The notes: a model not told the origin generated them from the letters alone. A DNA stretch of 64,000 nt from Pimelobacter simplex (GCF_024662235.1 NZ_CP096276.1:1984001-2048000), one strand, 5' to 3'; positions 17,039 through 25,558 are shown, counted from the first letter of the stretch. Numbers and translations: made by a program.

Positions 17039-17401
17039 TCAGGCGTCGAGGTCGGCGACGAGCGCGCGCCACAGGTCGCGCCCCGCGTCGGAGGCGACGA
17101 CCAGGACCCGGCGCCGGTCGGTGGCGTCGGCGCGGCGGTAGGCCAGGCCCTCGGTGACCAGGCGGTCGACGACGCGCGTGGTCGCGGGCGGCGTCGACGA
17201 GATCAGCCGGCCGAGCTCGCCGACGGTGAGGCCGTCGGGCGCGTCGGAGAGCCGGCGCAGCGCCCGGTAGACGTCGAGCCCGATCCCGTGCTCGTCGAGC
17301 ACCGGGAGCAGGCGGGCCACGACCAGGTCGTCGGCCGCGACGACGGCAGCCGCCGCGACGCGCGCGTCCGGTCCGGTCGTCGTCACCTGTCCCCTGGGCA
17401 T
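17039..17401 (-). CDS. MarR-family transcriptional regulator
   Basis: A 120-residue winged-helix protein. The DNA-binding part reads ALRRLSDAPDGLTVGELGRL ... STPPATTRVVDRLVTEGLAYRR, followed by the wing DATDRRRVLVVAS. It lies 96 bp upstream of amiS on the same strand and divergent from the AmiC-like gene. TAGCGT ends 7 nt before ATG 17401, so it is probably leaderless with its own promoter. It likely controls the amide operon through the inverted repeat at 16965-16989; ligand unknown. Confidence 0.85.
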   Translation of the reverse strand: MPRGQVTTTGPDARVAAAAVVAADDLVVARLLPVLDEHGIGLDVYRALRRLSDAPDGLTVGELGRLISSTPPATTRVVDRLVTEGLAYRRADATDRRRVLVVASDAGRDLWRALVADLDA

Positions 17402-17497
17402 GGGACCACGCTAACCGACCCCGTCGCCCGGTTCCGCGTCCTGGACGTCGGCGCTAGTGTCCCGAGCAGCGAAGGTCCCGTTCCCCCAGGAGTGCCG

Positions 17498-18565
17498 ATG
17501 CCAGCCACGACGGACGACTACGTCGTCGGCCTGCTCTACCCGCAGTCCGGTCCGGCCGGGCTGTTCGGCCCCTCCTGCCTGACCTCGGCCCGGCTCGCAG
17601 TCGACGACGTCAACGCCCGCGGCGGAATCCTCGGGCGCCAGGTCCGGATCGAGGCGATCGACGCCTCGGTCGCGGCGCCCGGGGCGGCGGACGCGGTGGC
17701 CGGCCTCGTCGCCTCCGACCGCATCCAGGCGGTCGTCGGCTGGCACCGCTCCGACGTACGACGGGCGGTGGCGCAGCGCCTCGACCGCCGGGTCCCCTAC
17801 GTCTACACCGCGCTCTACGAGGGCGGTGAGCACACCGACGGGCTGTGGCTCACCGGCGAGACGCCGCCCCAGCAAGTGCTGCCGGCGCTGCGCTGGATGC
17901 GCGACGAGCTCGCGCTGCGCCGCTGGTTCATCGTCGGCAGCGAGTACGTCTGGCCGCGCCGGACCGCCGAGGCGTGCCGGGCCTATGCCCGCCGGCTGGA
18001 CCTGGAGATCTGCGGCGAGGCCTACCGTCCCGTCGGCACCGAGCAGTACGACGACGTGCTCACCCGGATCGAGGCCTCCGGCGCGACGGGGGTGATCCAG
18101 CTCCAGCTCGGCCAGGACGCCGTGCACTTCAACCGGCAGTTCGCCGCGGCCGGGCTGCCCACCGGCGTGGTCCGGTTCTCCCCGTTGATGGACGAGAGCA
18201 TGCTGCTCGCCTCCGGACCCGACGCGACAGCCAACCTCTTCGCGGCCTCCGGCTTCTTCGGCTCGCTGGTGACCGACGCCGCGATGGACTTCGGCAGCCG
18301 CTACTTCGGCGCGTTCGGACCCGGCGCGTGCCCGCCGTCCGCGATGGGCGAGTCGTGCATGGAGGGCCTGCTCCTGCTCGAGTCGCTCGTCAACGGCGCG
18401 GGCTCCTCGGTGGTCGAGGACCTGCTGTCCTGCGCCCACCCCACCCGGTACGACGGCCCGCGCGGCAGCCTCGCGCTGCGCTCGGCGCACGCCGACCAGC
18501 CGGTCTACCTGGCCGCCGCGGCCGGCTGCGACTTCGACGTGATCACCACGCTGCCGCGCGGCTGA
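17498..18565 (+). CDS. AmiC-like amide-binding sensor (cytosolic periplasmic-binding fold)
   Basis: A 355-residue type I periplasmic-binding-protein fold: VGLLYPQSGPAGLFGPS at the N-terminus, AVDDVNARGGILGRQV, then GTEQYDDVLTRI and a late SCMEGLLLLESL. This pattern is that of AmiC and of urea/short-chain-amide binding proteins. There is no signal peptide or lipobox, so it should act in the cytoplasm, as AmiC does when it senses amides and controls the antiterminator AmiR. No AmiR/ANTAR gene is in the window. AGGAG lies five bases before ATG 17498. It is divergent from marR, next to the fmdA operon. Confidence 0.8.
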   Translation: MPATTDDYVVGLLYPQSGPAGLFGPSCLTSARLAVDDVNARGGILGRQVRIEAIDASVAAPGAADAVAGLVASDRIQAVVGWHRSDVRRAVAQRLDRRVPYVYTALYEGGEHTDGLWLTGETPPQQVLPALRWMRDELALRRWFIVGSEYVWPRRTAEACRAYARRLDLEICGEAYRPVGTEQYDDVLTRIEASGATGVIQLQLGQDAVHFNRQFAAAGLPTGVVRFSPLMDESMLLASGPDATANLFAASGFFGSLVTDAAMDFGSRYFGAFGPGACPPSAMGESCMEGLLLLESLVNGAGSSVVEDLLSCAHPTRYDGPRGSLALRSAHADQPVYLAAAAGCDFDVITTLPRG

Positions 18566-18567
18566 GG

Positions 18568-20166
18568 TCAGCCGACGGCGCGCTCCCCCGTCCAGAACCG
18601 CGCCCGCAGCGCCTTCTTGTCCGGCTTGCCCAGCGCGGTCAGCGGCAGCGCGTCGACCGCGATGACGTCCTTCGGGCTCTGCACCGAGCCCTTGCGCTCC
18701 TTGACCGCGTCCTTGATCTCGGCGACGACCTCGTCGGTGAGCTCGTGCCCCTCGCGCAGCACGACGACCGCGGTGACCGCCTCGCCGAACTTCTCGTGCG
18801 GCGTCCCGATCACACCGACCTGCGCGATCGCGGGGTGCTCGGCGATGACGTCCTCGACCTCCCGCGGGAAGACGTTGAACCCGCCCGTGACGATCATGTC
18901 CTTGGTGCGGTCGACGATGTACCAGAAGCCGTCCTCATCCTCGCGCGCCACGTCGCCGGTGTGCATCCAGCCGTCGCGGAAGGTCTCGGCCGTGGCCTCC
19001 GGCAGCTGCCAGTAGCCGCCCGACAGCAGCGGTCCCGCCACGCAGATCTCGCCGGGCTCGCCCTGCGGGACCGGGTTGCCGGCCTCGTCGAGCAGGGCCG
19101 CGCGCAGGTACGCCGACGGGCGCCCGCACGAGGTCAGCCGCGCCTCGATCGGCGTACCGGAGGCGTCGACGTGGTCGCCCTTGGGGAAGTAGCTGATCAC
19201 CATCGGGGCCTCGGACTGGCCGTAGTACTGCGCGAAGATCGGCCCGAACCGCTCGATGGCCTCCTTGAGCCGGACCGGGTTGATCGCGGACGCGCCGTAG
19301 TAGACGGTCTCGAGCGACGACAGGTCGCGGGTGCGCGAGTCGGGGTGGTCCATGAGCGCGTAGAGCATGGTCGGCACGAGCATCAGCGAGTTGATCCGCT
19401 TCTCCTCGATCGTGCGGAGCACCTCGGCCGGGTCGAAGCGCGCGGACACGAAGAGCGTGCCGCCCTGCAGCACGACCGGGACGAAGAACGCCGCGCCGGC
19501 GTGCGAGAGCGGCGTGCACATGAGGAAGCGCGGCTCGGCCGGCCACTCCCACTCCGCCATCTGGATCTGCGCCATCGTCGAGAACGCGCGCACGTTGCCG
19601 ATCACGCCCTTGGGCTTGCCGGTCGTGCCGCCGGTGTAGGTGATCGAGGTGATGTGCTCGGGCTCCAGCACGGCCGCGGTCAGCGGCTGGGCCTCGAAGG
19701 TCGCCGCGACCGCGGTGAGGTCGGTGCCGACGTCGGCGAGCGCGTCCGGGACGGGGCCGATGGTGAGGACCTGCTTGAGCCCGGGGCACTTCCCGAGCAG
19801 CTCGACCGCCCGGTCGGCGAAGTAGGGGTCGATGACGAGCGTGGTGATCCCCGCGTCGTTGATGACGTAGGCGTGGTCGTCGGCCGAGCCGAGCGGGTGC
19901 AGCGAGGTCCGCTGGAAGCCCTGCGTCTGGCCCGCACCGAGGATGAAGAGCACCTCGGGCCGGTTGAGGGCGAGCAGCGCGCCCGGCGTACCGCGTCCGG
20001 CGCCGAGGGACTCGAAGGCCTGGATGTACTGCGAGATCCGCTCCGCCGTCTCGCGGCCGGTCAGCGTCACGTCGCCGAGGTGCACGATCGGGCGGTTCGC
20101 GTGCCGCTTGAGGGCCGCGACCATGAGGTGGCCGTTGTGGGCAGGGGTGCGGAGCGTGTCGGTCAC
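18568..20166 (-). CDS. fadD8: Acyl-CoA synthetase, FadD8-like
   Basis: A 532-residue AMP-forming CoA ligase. The P-loop YTGGTTGKPKG is at 177-187, the YYGQSEAPM adenine region and the TGGFNVFPREVED hinge follow, and the end has LGKPDKKALRARFW with the catalytic-lysine region. It agrees with mycobacterial FadD8 over its whole length. The substrate is not proven; a perfect KstR-type palindrome 10 bp upstream places it in sterol metabolism. GTG 20166 was chosen because TAGTCT ends 7 nt before it and no Shine-Dalgarno sequence is visible. It ends 2 bp from the AmiC-like gene, convergently. Confidence 0.85.
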   Translation of the reverse strand: MTDTLRTPAHNGHLMVAALKRHANRPIVHLGDVTLTGRETAERISQYIQAFESLGAGRGTPGALLALNRPEVLFILGAGQTQGFQRTSLHPLGSADDHAYVINDAGITTLVIDPYFADRAVELLGKCPGLKQVLTIGPVPDALADVGTDLTAVAATFEAQPLTAAVLEPEHITSITYTGGTTGKPKGVIGNVRAFSTMAQIQMAEWEWPAEPRFLMCTPLSHAGAAFFVPVVLQGGTLFVSARFDPAEVLRTIEEKRINSLMLVPTMLYALMDHPDSRTRDLSSLETVYYGASAINPVRLKEAIERFGPIFAQYYGQSEAPMVISYFPKGDHVDASGTPIEARLTSCGRPSAYLRAALLDEAGNPVPQGEPGEICVAGPLLSGGYWQLPEATAETFRDGWMHTGDVAREDEDGFWYIVDRTKDMIVTGGFNVFPREVEDVIAEHPAIAQVGVIGTPHEKFGEAVTAVVVLREGHELTDEVVAEIKDAVKERKGSVQSPKDVIAVDALPLTALGKPDKKALRARFWTGERAVG

Positions 20167-20176
20167 CCCGGCAGAC

Positions 20177-20190
20177 TAGAACGTGTTCTA
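20177..20190. promoter_or_regulatory. KstR-type operator of fadD8
   Basis: TAGAACGTGTTCTA, a perfect 14-bp palindrome of the KstR type. It begins 10 bp before the fadD8 GTG start, and its terminal TCTAG runs into the TAGTCT -10-like hexamer (20178-20173) of the presumed leaderless promoter. The gene on the other side (20280) has its own hexamer 90 bp away and may not be controlled by it. Confidence 0.85.
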
Positions 20191-20279
20191 TTCCGCAGGC
20201 AAGGACCCCTACCTTGGTCGGGGATCTCCCTACCTCCGACCGATGCCCCTCACGGGCGCCGGACCCTAGCCTCGACACC

Positions 20280-20750
20280 ATGCAGTACGACGAGCTCGGC
20301 TCCACCCGCGAGGACAAGGTCTGGACCTACATCATCTTCGCCGTCGGCGGGGTCCTCGTGCTCACGGTCGGTCCGCTGCTCGCCCGCTGGCTCGCCGACG
20401 TGCCGTTCGTGCCGTTCAAGGACATCCTGCGCTGGGTCGGCGACTTCGACCAGCCGTGGGCCTGGGTCGCGCGCCCCGCGATCGGCCTGCTCGCCGGCCT
20501 GGTCGTCGCCTTCCTGGTGCTCGTGGACGAGTGGCGCCTGGAGGTCCACGACGACGCGATCGTCGTCGTCCACGACCAGGACCGCCGCCGGCTCGCCCGC
20601 GAGGCGATCATCGGCATCCACTTCGAGGGCAAGAAGGTCGTCATCGAGGGCACCGACGGGCGCCGGCTCTTCGACAAGCCCGTCGAGGCCAAGCGCGCCA
20701 CGGTCAAGCAGGCGTTCGCCTCGCGGGAGTACCCGCTCGAGTCGGAGTAG
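20280..20750 (+). CDS. Two-pass membrane protein with PH-like cytoplasmic domain
   Basis: A 156-residue protein with hydrophobic segments near 17-36 (IIFAVGGVLVLTVGPLLARW) and 66-82 (PAIGLLAGLVVAFLVLV). The remainder (WRLEVHDDAIVVVHDQDRRR and following) is a short beta-rich domain like those of bacterial PH-domain membrane proteins such as YqeB. TAGCCT ends 8 nt before ATG 20280, so it is probably leaderless. No function is known; neighbours do not help. Confidence 0.65.
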   Translation: MQYDELGSTREDKVWTYIIFAVGGVLVLTVGPLLARWLADVPFVPFKDILRWVGDFDQPWAWVARPAIGLLAGLVVAFLVLVDEWRLEVHDDAIVVVHDQDRRRLAREAIIGIHFEGKKVVIEGTDGRRLFDKPVEAKRATVKQAFASREYPLESE

Positions 20751-20762
20751 CCGCGCGCGGGC

Positions 20763-21149
20763 TCACCCGGCCCGGCGCTCGACCGGCGCGATCAGCGGCC
20801 GCACGCCGCCCAGCCGCCGGTGGAAGCGCACCTGGTCGGCATGGGCGTCGAGGACGTCCCACAGCGCCCGGTGCGCCGCCCAGGGCAGCGGGTCGTCGCC
20901 GCGCACCCAGCGCTCGCCGAAGCTGATCCACACCGGCGTCCAGCCGGCCGCGCAGTCCCACCGGCCGCGCTGGGCCTCGACGAGGCGCCGGCGTACCTGG
21001 AAGGCGGTGCGCGGCCCGTCGGCGCACACCGGAGCGGTGTGGACCGGCCAGACCCACAGGTCGAGCTCCATCAGCGCCAGCTCGAGGTCGCGCAGCAGCG
21101 CGGGATCGACCAGCACCGTGGCGACGTTCTCGTGCGGCTCACGCCTCAT
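20763..21149 (-). CDS. Hypothetical tryptophan-rich protein
   Basis: I do not recognise this 128-residue protein. It is soluble, has seven tryptophans (LWVWPVH, RWDCAAGWTPVW, WAAHRALWDVL) and two cysteines, and no known motif. The reading frame shows the third-position GC bias of real genes here. It is convergent with the membrane protein at 20280-20750, 12 bp apart, and precedes the LLM oxidoreductase gene by 57 bp in divergent-unrelated context. Function cannot be inferred. Confidence 0.55.
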   Translation of the reverse strand: MRREPHENVATVLVDPALLRDLELALMELDLWVWPVHTAPVCADGPRTAFQVRRRLVEAQRGRWDCAAGWTPVWISFGERWVRGDDPLPWAAHRALWDVLDAHADQVRFHRRLGGVRPLIAPVERRAG

Positions 21150-21205
21150 GCCCTGAGACGGTAGCCCGGACCTCCGACAGCGACCAGGCCCTCAGGTGAA
21201 CATCG

Positions 21206-22249
21206 TCAGGCGAGCAGCTCGGCCACCTGGCGGATCTCGTCGGCGCTGCGGCACGAGAGCAGCAGCGTGGTCACGCCGGTCTCCTCCCACTGCGCGACGC
21301 GCTCCTTGACCTCGCCGGGCGTGCCGATGACGTGCATGTCGTCGACGAGCTCGTCGGGGATGAGCGCGGTCGCCTTGTCCTTCTCGCCCGACAGGTAGAG
21401 CGACTGCACCTCGTCGGCGAGCTCGCCGTAGCCCATCCGGGTGAAGACCTGGTGGTGGAAGTTCTGCTCCTTGGCGCCCATGCCGCCCATGTAGAGCGAG
21501 ACGAACGGCTTCATGCCGTCGATCACCAGCTGCTTCTGCTCGGCGTTCTCGACCACCTGGAGGTGGCAGGTGGCGGCGATCTCGAAGTCCGCCCGGGTAC
21601 GACGAGCGCCCGGCCGCGCGAAGCCCTCGTCGAGCCACGGCTGGTACATCCCCGCGCTCTTGGGCGTGTAGAAGATCGGGATCCAGCCGTCGGCGATCTC
21701 GGCGGTCTGCGCGACGTTCTTGGGGCCCTCGGCGCCGAGCCAGATCGGCAGGTCGGCGCGCAGCGGGTGCACGATCGGCTTGAGCGGCTTGCCGAGGCCG
21801 ACCGCGCCGGGGCCGTGGTAGGGCAGCGGGTGGTGCGGGCCGTCGTTGGTCACCGGCGCCTCGCGGGCCAGCACCTGGCGGATGATCGAGACGACCTCGC
21901 GGGTCCGGGCGAGCGGCTTGGAGAACGGTACGCCGTACCAGCCCTCGACGACCTGGGGACCGCTGACGCCCATGCCGAGGATGACCCGGCCACCGGTGAG
22001 GTGGTCGAGGGTGAGCGCGTGCATCGCGATCGAGGCCGGCGTCCGGCCCGACATCTGCACGATCGAGGTGCCCAGGCGCACCCGGGAGGTCTCCCGGCCC
22101 CACCAGGCCAGGGGCGTGAACGCGTCGCTCCCCCAAGCCTCGGCGGTGAAGATCGCGTCGAACCCGGCGTCCTCCGCGGCCGCGACGAGCTCGCCGACAC
22201 CCTGCGGCGGCTGCGCCGACCAGTACCCCAGCTGCAGTCCCAGTTTCAT
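21206..22249 (-). CDS. LLM-class F420-dependent oxidoreductase (Rv3520c-like)
   Basis: A 347-residue luciferase-like TIM-barrel protein: MKLGLQLGYW start, FTAEAWGSDAFTPLAWWG, LDHLTGGRVILGMGVSGPQ and GADE-like AEGPKNVAQTAEIADGW. It matches the mycobacterial Rv3520c family, which uses coenzyme F420 by family assignment and is part of the sterol regulon; its steroid substrate is unknown. The start MKLGLQLGYW agrees with that family; ATG 22258 and 22261 are in-frame alternatives. Two KstR-type sites lie between it and the divergent DUF35-ltp4-ltp3 operon, the same neighbourhood as in Mycobacterium. Confidence 0.87.
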   Translation of the reverse strand: MKLGLQLGYWSAQPPQGVGELVAAAEDAGFDAIFTAEAWGSDAFTPLAWWGRETSRVRLGTSIVQMSGRTPASIAMHALTLDHLTGGRVILGMGVSGPQVVEGWYGVPFSKPLARTREVVSIIRQVLAREAPVTNDGPHHPLPYHGPGAVGLGKPLKPIVHPLRADLPIWLGAEGPKNVAQTAEIADGWIPIFYTPKSAGMYQPWLDEGFARPGARRTRADFEIAATCHLQVVENAEQKQLVIDGMKPFVSLYMGGMGAKEQNFHHQVFTRMGYGELADEVQSLYLSGEKDKATALIPDELVDDMHVIGTPGEVKERVAQWEETGVTTLLLSCRSADEIRQVAELLA

Positions 22250-22284
22250 GGGTCGCATCATGGCGGATGAGCCCGATCCATTTC

Positions 22285-22320
22285 TAGAACATGTTTCACT
22301 TTTGGGCAGAACATGTTTCA
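22285..22320. promoter_or_regulatory. Two tandem KstR-type operators before the LLM gene and DUF35-ltp4-ltp3
   Basis: TAGAACATGTTTCA (22285-22298) and CAGAACATGTTTCA (22307-22320) are spaced 22 bp centre to centre, about two helical turns. Each is followed on the plus strand by CTTT. The second ends 9 bp before the DUF35 ATG at 22330. Duplication of the site is seen only here and, more widely spaced, before cyp125/fadA5, and may give tighter control. Confidence 0.78.
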
Positions 22321-22329
22321 CTTTGGCTC

Positions 22330-23280
22330 ATGAGTCGCACCCTCTCGGCACCGGTGACGGTGTCCTTCGACTACACGCGATCGGTCGGCCCGGTGATCGG
22401 CCGCTTCCTCACCGGTCTCCGCGACGGCCAGCTCGTCGGCGCCCGTCTCAGCGACGGCCGCGTCGTCGTCCCGCCGCCCGAGTTCGACCCGGTGACCCAC
22501 CGGGCGACGGCCGACTTCGTCGAGCTCCCCGAGACCGGCACGGTCACGTCCTGGACCTGGGTCAGCGAGCCCGTCGCCGGCCAGCCGTTCGACCGCCCGT
22601 TCGCGTTCGCCCTGGTCACCATCGACGGCGCCGACGCCCCGCTGCTGCACGCGGTCGACGTCGCGAGCCCCGACCAGATCAGCACCGGCATGAAGGTCCG
22701 CGCCCGCTGGGCCGCGGAGCGCACCGGTGCGATCACCGACCTCGTCTTCGAGCCCGACACCGGCACCGCGAGCGCGACCGCCCCGGCCGCCGGCGAGGGC
22801 GCCGTGACCGGGATCGTCACGCCGGTCAGCCTCGACTACACCTACGCCGCCTCGCCCGAGGAGTCCGCCTTCTTCCGCGGTCTCTCGGAGGGCCGGATCG
22901 TCGGCCAGCGCTGCCCCACCTGCGAGAAGGTCTACGTCCCGCCGCGTCCGGCCTGCCCGACCGACGGCGTGCCGACCGTCGAGGAGATCGAGCTCTCCCA
23001 CACCGGCACGGTGACGACCTTCTGCATCGTCAACGTGCCCTTCCTGGGCCAGAAGATCGCGCCGCCGTACGTGTCGGCGTACATCCTGCTCGACGGCGCG
23101 GACATCGCGCTGCAGCACCTGATCCTCGACATCCCCGTCGAGGAGATCCGGATGGGCCTGCGGGTCAAGGCGGTCTGGAAGCCCCGCGACGAGTGGGGCA
23201 CCACGATCGAGAACATCAGCCACTTCGCGCCGGCCGACGAGCCCGACGCGGACTTCGACACCTACAAGCACCACCTCTGA
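22330..23280 (+). CDS. Tandem DUF35 OB-fold protein (Rv3521-like), partner of Ltp thiolase-like proteins
   Basis: A 316-residue protein made of two DUF35 repeats. DUF35 proteins pair with thiolase-like Ltp proteins in steroid side-chain aldolases, where they are needed for the retro-aldol step. The halves align from SFDYT (residue 11) with SLDYT (near 170), GQLVGARLSDGRVVVPP with GRIVGQRCPTCEKVYVPP, and ETGTVT with HTGTVT. Only the second has zinc-ribbon cysteines (CPTC and ACPTDG), and there the fourth cysteine is Asp. ATG 22330 follows the operator by 9 bp. ltp4 follows 19 bp downstream. Confidence 0.88.
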   Translation: MSRTLSAPVTVSFDYTRSVGPVIGRFLTGLRDGQLVGARLSDGRVVVPPPEFDPVTHRATADFVELPETGTVTSWTWVSEPVAGQPFDRPFAFALVTIDGADAPLLHAVDVASPDQISTGMKVRARWAAERTGAITDLVFEPDTGTASATAPAAGEGAVTGIVTPVSLDYTYAASPEESAFFRGLSEGRIVGQRCPTCEKVYVPPRPACPTDGVPTVEEIELSHTGTVTTFCIVNVPFLGQKIAPPYVSAYILLDGADIALQHLILDIPVEEIRMGLRVKAVWKPRDEWGTTIENISHFAPADEPDADFDTYKHHL

Positions 23281-23299
23281 GCGGCGGGAAGGACAAGAC

Positions 23300-24355
23300 A
23301 TGCGTGACGTTGCCGTCGTCGGGTTCGCGCAGCGACAGCTGCAGGACTACGACGGATCCCCCCAGTGCGCCGAGCTCCTGGTGCCGCTGTTCGCGGAGTG
23401 CTACGAGCAGACCGGGTGGACCAAGAAGGACATCGGCTTCTGGTGCTCCGGCTCCTCGGACTATCTGGCCGGACGCTCGTTCTCGTTCGTGAGCGCGATC
23501 GACGCGATCGGCGTGCTGCCGCCGGTCAACGAGTCCCACGTCGAGATGGACGCCGCCTGGGCGCTCTACGAGGCGTGGCTCAAGATCCAGACCGGCGAGG
23601 TCGACACCGCGCTGGTGTTCGGCTTCGGCAAGGCCTCGGCCGGCGTCCTGCGCCGTACCCTCGCACTGCAGCTGGACCCCTACACGCTCACTCCCCTGTG
23701 GCCCGACACCGTCTCCATCGCCGCGCTCCAGGCCCGGCTCGGCATCGATGCCGGCGCCTGGGACGAGACCGCGATGGCCGAGGTCGTCAACCGCTCCCTC
23801 TCCGACGCCGAGAAGAACGAGTACGCCGTGCGCGCGGGCGGCTCGTCCGTCGCCGACCTGCTCGCCCGACCGATGTTCGCCGACCCGCTGCGCAAGCACG
23901 ACGCCGCCCCGGTGACCGACGGCGCGGCCGCGATCGTCCTCGCCGCCGGCGACAAGGCCCGCGAGGTCCGCGACCGCCCGGCCTGGATCACCGGTCTCGC
24001 GCACTTCGCCGACGGCCTCCAGCTCGGTACCCGCGACCTGACCCGCTCGGAGTCGGCGTACCGCGCCGGGGCCGCGGTAGGCGGCACCGCCGGCATCGAG
24101 ATCGCCGAGCTGCACGCGCCGTTCAGCCACCAGGAGCTCATCCTGCGCCGCGAGCTCGGCCTGGCCGACGACGTCCGGATCAACCCGTCGGGCGGTCCAC
24201 TCGCCGGCAACCCGATGTTCACCGGCGGCGCCATCCGGATCGGCGAGGCCGCCCGCCGGATCTGGGACGGCACCGCCGACAAGGTGCTGGCCCACGCGAC
24301 CAGCGGCCCGGCACTGCAGCAGAACCTCGTCTGCGTCATGGAGGGAACGAACTGA
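23300..24355 (+). CDS. ltp4: Thiolase-like protein Ltp4, sterol side-chain aldol-lyase component
   Basis: A 351-residue SCP-x-type thiolase-fold protein. In Rhodococcus Ltp3 and Ltp4 are required for cleaving C24-branched sterol side chains. The N-terminal catalytic cysteine is missing: the corresponding region reads NESHVEMDAAWAL. Conserved HAPFSHQE near residue 275 and GNPMFTGGA later fit the Ltp group. GGGAAGGA precedes ATG 23300. Its stop overlaps the ltp3 start as TGATG, so the two subunits are made in step, probably as a complex with the DUF35 protein. Confidence 0.88.
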   Translation: MRDVAVVGFAQRQLQDYDGSPQCAELLVPLFAECYEQTGWTKKDIGFWCSGSSDYLAGRSFSFVSAIDAIGVLPPVNESHVEMDAAWALYEAWLKIQTGEVDTALVFGFGKASAGVLRRTLALQLDPYTLTPLWPDTVSIAALQARLGIDAGAWDETAMAEVVNRSLSDAEKNEYAVRAGGSSVADLLARPMFADPLRKHDAAPVTDGAAAIVLAAGDKAREVRDRPAWITGLAHFADGLQLGTRDLTRSESAYRAGAAVGGTAGIEIAELHAPFSHQELILRRELGLADDVRINPSGGPLAGNPMFTGGAIRIGEAARRIWDGTADKVLAHATSGPALQQNLVCVMEGTN

Positions 24356-25515
24356 TGGGCAAGACTCCTGCCGCCGTCGTCGGCGTCGGCCAGACCCACC
24401 ACCGGGCCAAGCGCGAGGACGTCTCGATGGCCGGCCTGTGCCGCGAGGCGATGGACCGCGCGCTCGAGGACGCCGGGATGACCCTCGACGAGATCGACGC
24501 GATCGTCGTCGGCAAGGCGCCCGACCTGTTCGAGGGCGTGATGATGCCCGAGCTCTACCTCGCCGAGGCGCTCGGCGCGGCGGGCAAGCCGCTCCTGCGC
24601 GTGCACACGGCCGGCTCCGTCGGCGGGTCGACCGCGATCGTGGCCGCCTCGCTCGTGCAGTCGGGCGTGCACAAGAAGGTCCTCACCGTCGCGTTCGAGA
24701 AGCAGTCGGAGTCCAACGCGATGTGGGCGCTCTCGGTGCCCGTCCCGTTCGTGATGCCGGTCCACGCCGGTGCGGGCGGCTACTTCGCCCCGCACGTGCG
24801 CTCCTACATCCGCCGCTCCGAGGCGCCCACCCACATCGGCGCGATCGTCGCCGCCAAGGACCGCACCAACGCGCTCAAGAACCCCTATGCGCACCTGCGC
24901 GAGGAGAAGACCGTCGACCAGGTCCTCGCCTCCCAGATGCTCTGGGACCCGATCCGATACGAGGAGACCTGCCCCTCCTCCGACGGTGCCTGCGCGCTCG
25001 TCATCGCGGCCGAGGACGTCGCCGCGTCCTCGCCGAACCCGGCGTGGATCCACGGCACCGTGATGCGCTCGGAGCCGACCACGGCCGCCGAGCGCGACCA
25101 GGTCAACCCGCAGGCCGGCCGCGACGCCGCGGCCGCGCTGTGGAAGCAGGCCGGCATCACCCGCCCGATCGACGAGATCGACGCGGCCGAGATCTACGTG
25201 CCGTTCTCGTGGTTCGAGCCGATGTGGCTCGAGAACCTCGGCTTCGCGGCCGAGGGCGACGGCTGGAAGCTCACCGAGGCCGGCGAGACCGCGATGGGCG
25301 GCCGGATCCCGGTCAACTGCTCCGGCGGCGTGCTCTCCTCCAACCCCATCGGCGCCTCCGGCATGCTCCGCTTCGGCGAGGCGGCCCTGCAGGTGCGGGG
25401 CGCGGCCGGCGAGCACCAGGTCGACGGCGCCCGCAAGGCGCTCGGCCACGCCTACGGCGGCGGCTCGCAGTTCTTCGCGATGTGGGTCGTCGGGGCGGAC
25501 AAGCCCACCAACTGA
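24355..25515 (+). CDS. ltp3: Thiolase-like protein Ltp3, sterol side-chain aldol-lyase component
   Basis: A 386-residue thiolase-fold protein, third gene of DUF35-ltp4-ltp3. Recognisable features are the start AAVVGVGQTHH, HTAGSVGGSTAIVAASLVQ where a thiolase would have its nucleophilic cysteine, AEIYVPFSWFEPMW, and VNCSGGVLSSNPIGASGM near the C-terminus. Lack of the cysteine fits a retro-aldol rather than thiolytic mechanism. It likely acts with Ltp4 and DUF35 on hydroxylated C24-branched side chains, releasing a ketone or propionyl-CoA; the exact product is inferred from the family. Confidence 0.88.
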   Translation: MGKTPAAVVGVGQTHHRAKREDVSMAGLCREAMDRALEDAGMTLDEIDAIVVGKAPDLFEGVMMPELYLAEALGAAGKPLLRVHTAGSVGGSTAIVAASLVQSGVHKKVLTVAFEKQSESNAMWALSVPVPFVMPVHAGAGGYFAPHVRSYIRRSEAPTHIGAIVAAKDRTNALKNPYAHLREEKTVDQVLASQMLWDPIRYEETCPSSDGACALVIAAEDVAASSPNPAWIHGTVMRSEPTTAAERDQVNPQAGRDAAAALWKQAGITRPIDEIDAAEIYVPFSWFEPMWLENLGFAAEGDGWKLTEAGETAMGGRIPVNCSGGVLSSNPIGASGMLRFGEAALQVRGAAGEHQVDGARKALGHAYGGGSQFFAMWVVGADKPTN

Positions 25516-25558
25516 CGACGCGGTTTGCGGGCGGGGATCGGCGGTTAGGGTCCGTGGG

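Noticed and set aside
17845..21156. A 1103-codon open frame on the plus strand
   Set aside because: It runs antiparallel through fadD8 and the gene at 20763 and out of frame through the AmiC-like gene; the recognised proteins account for the region.
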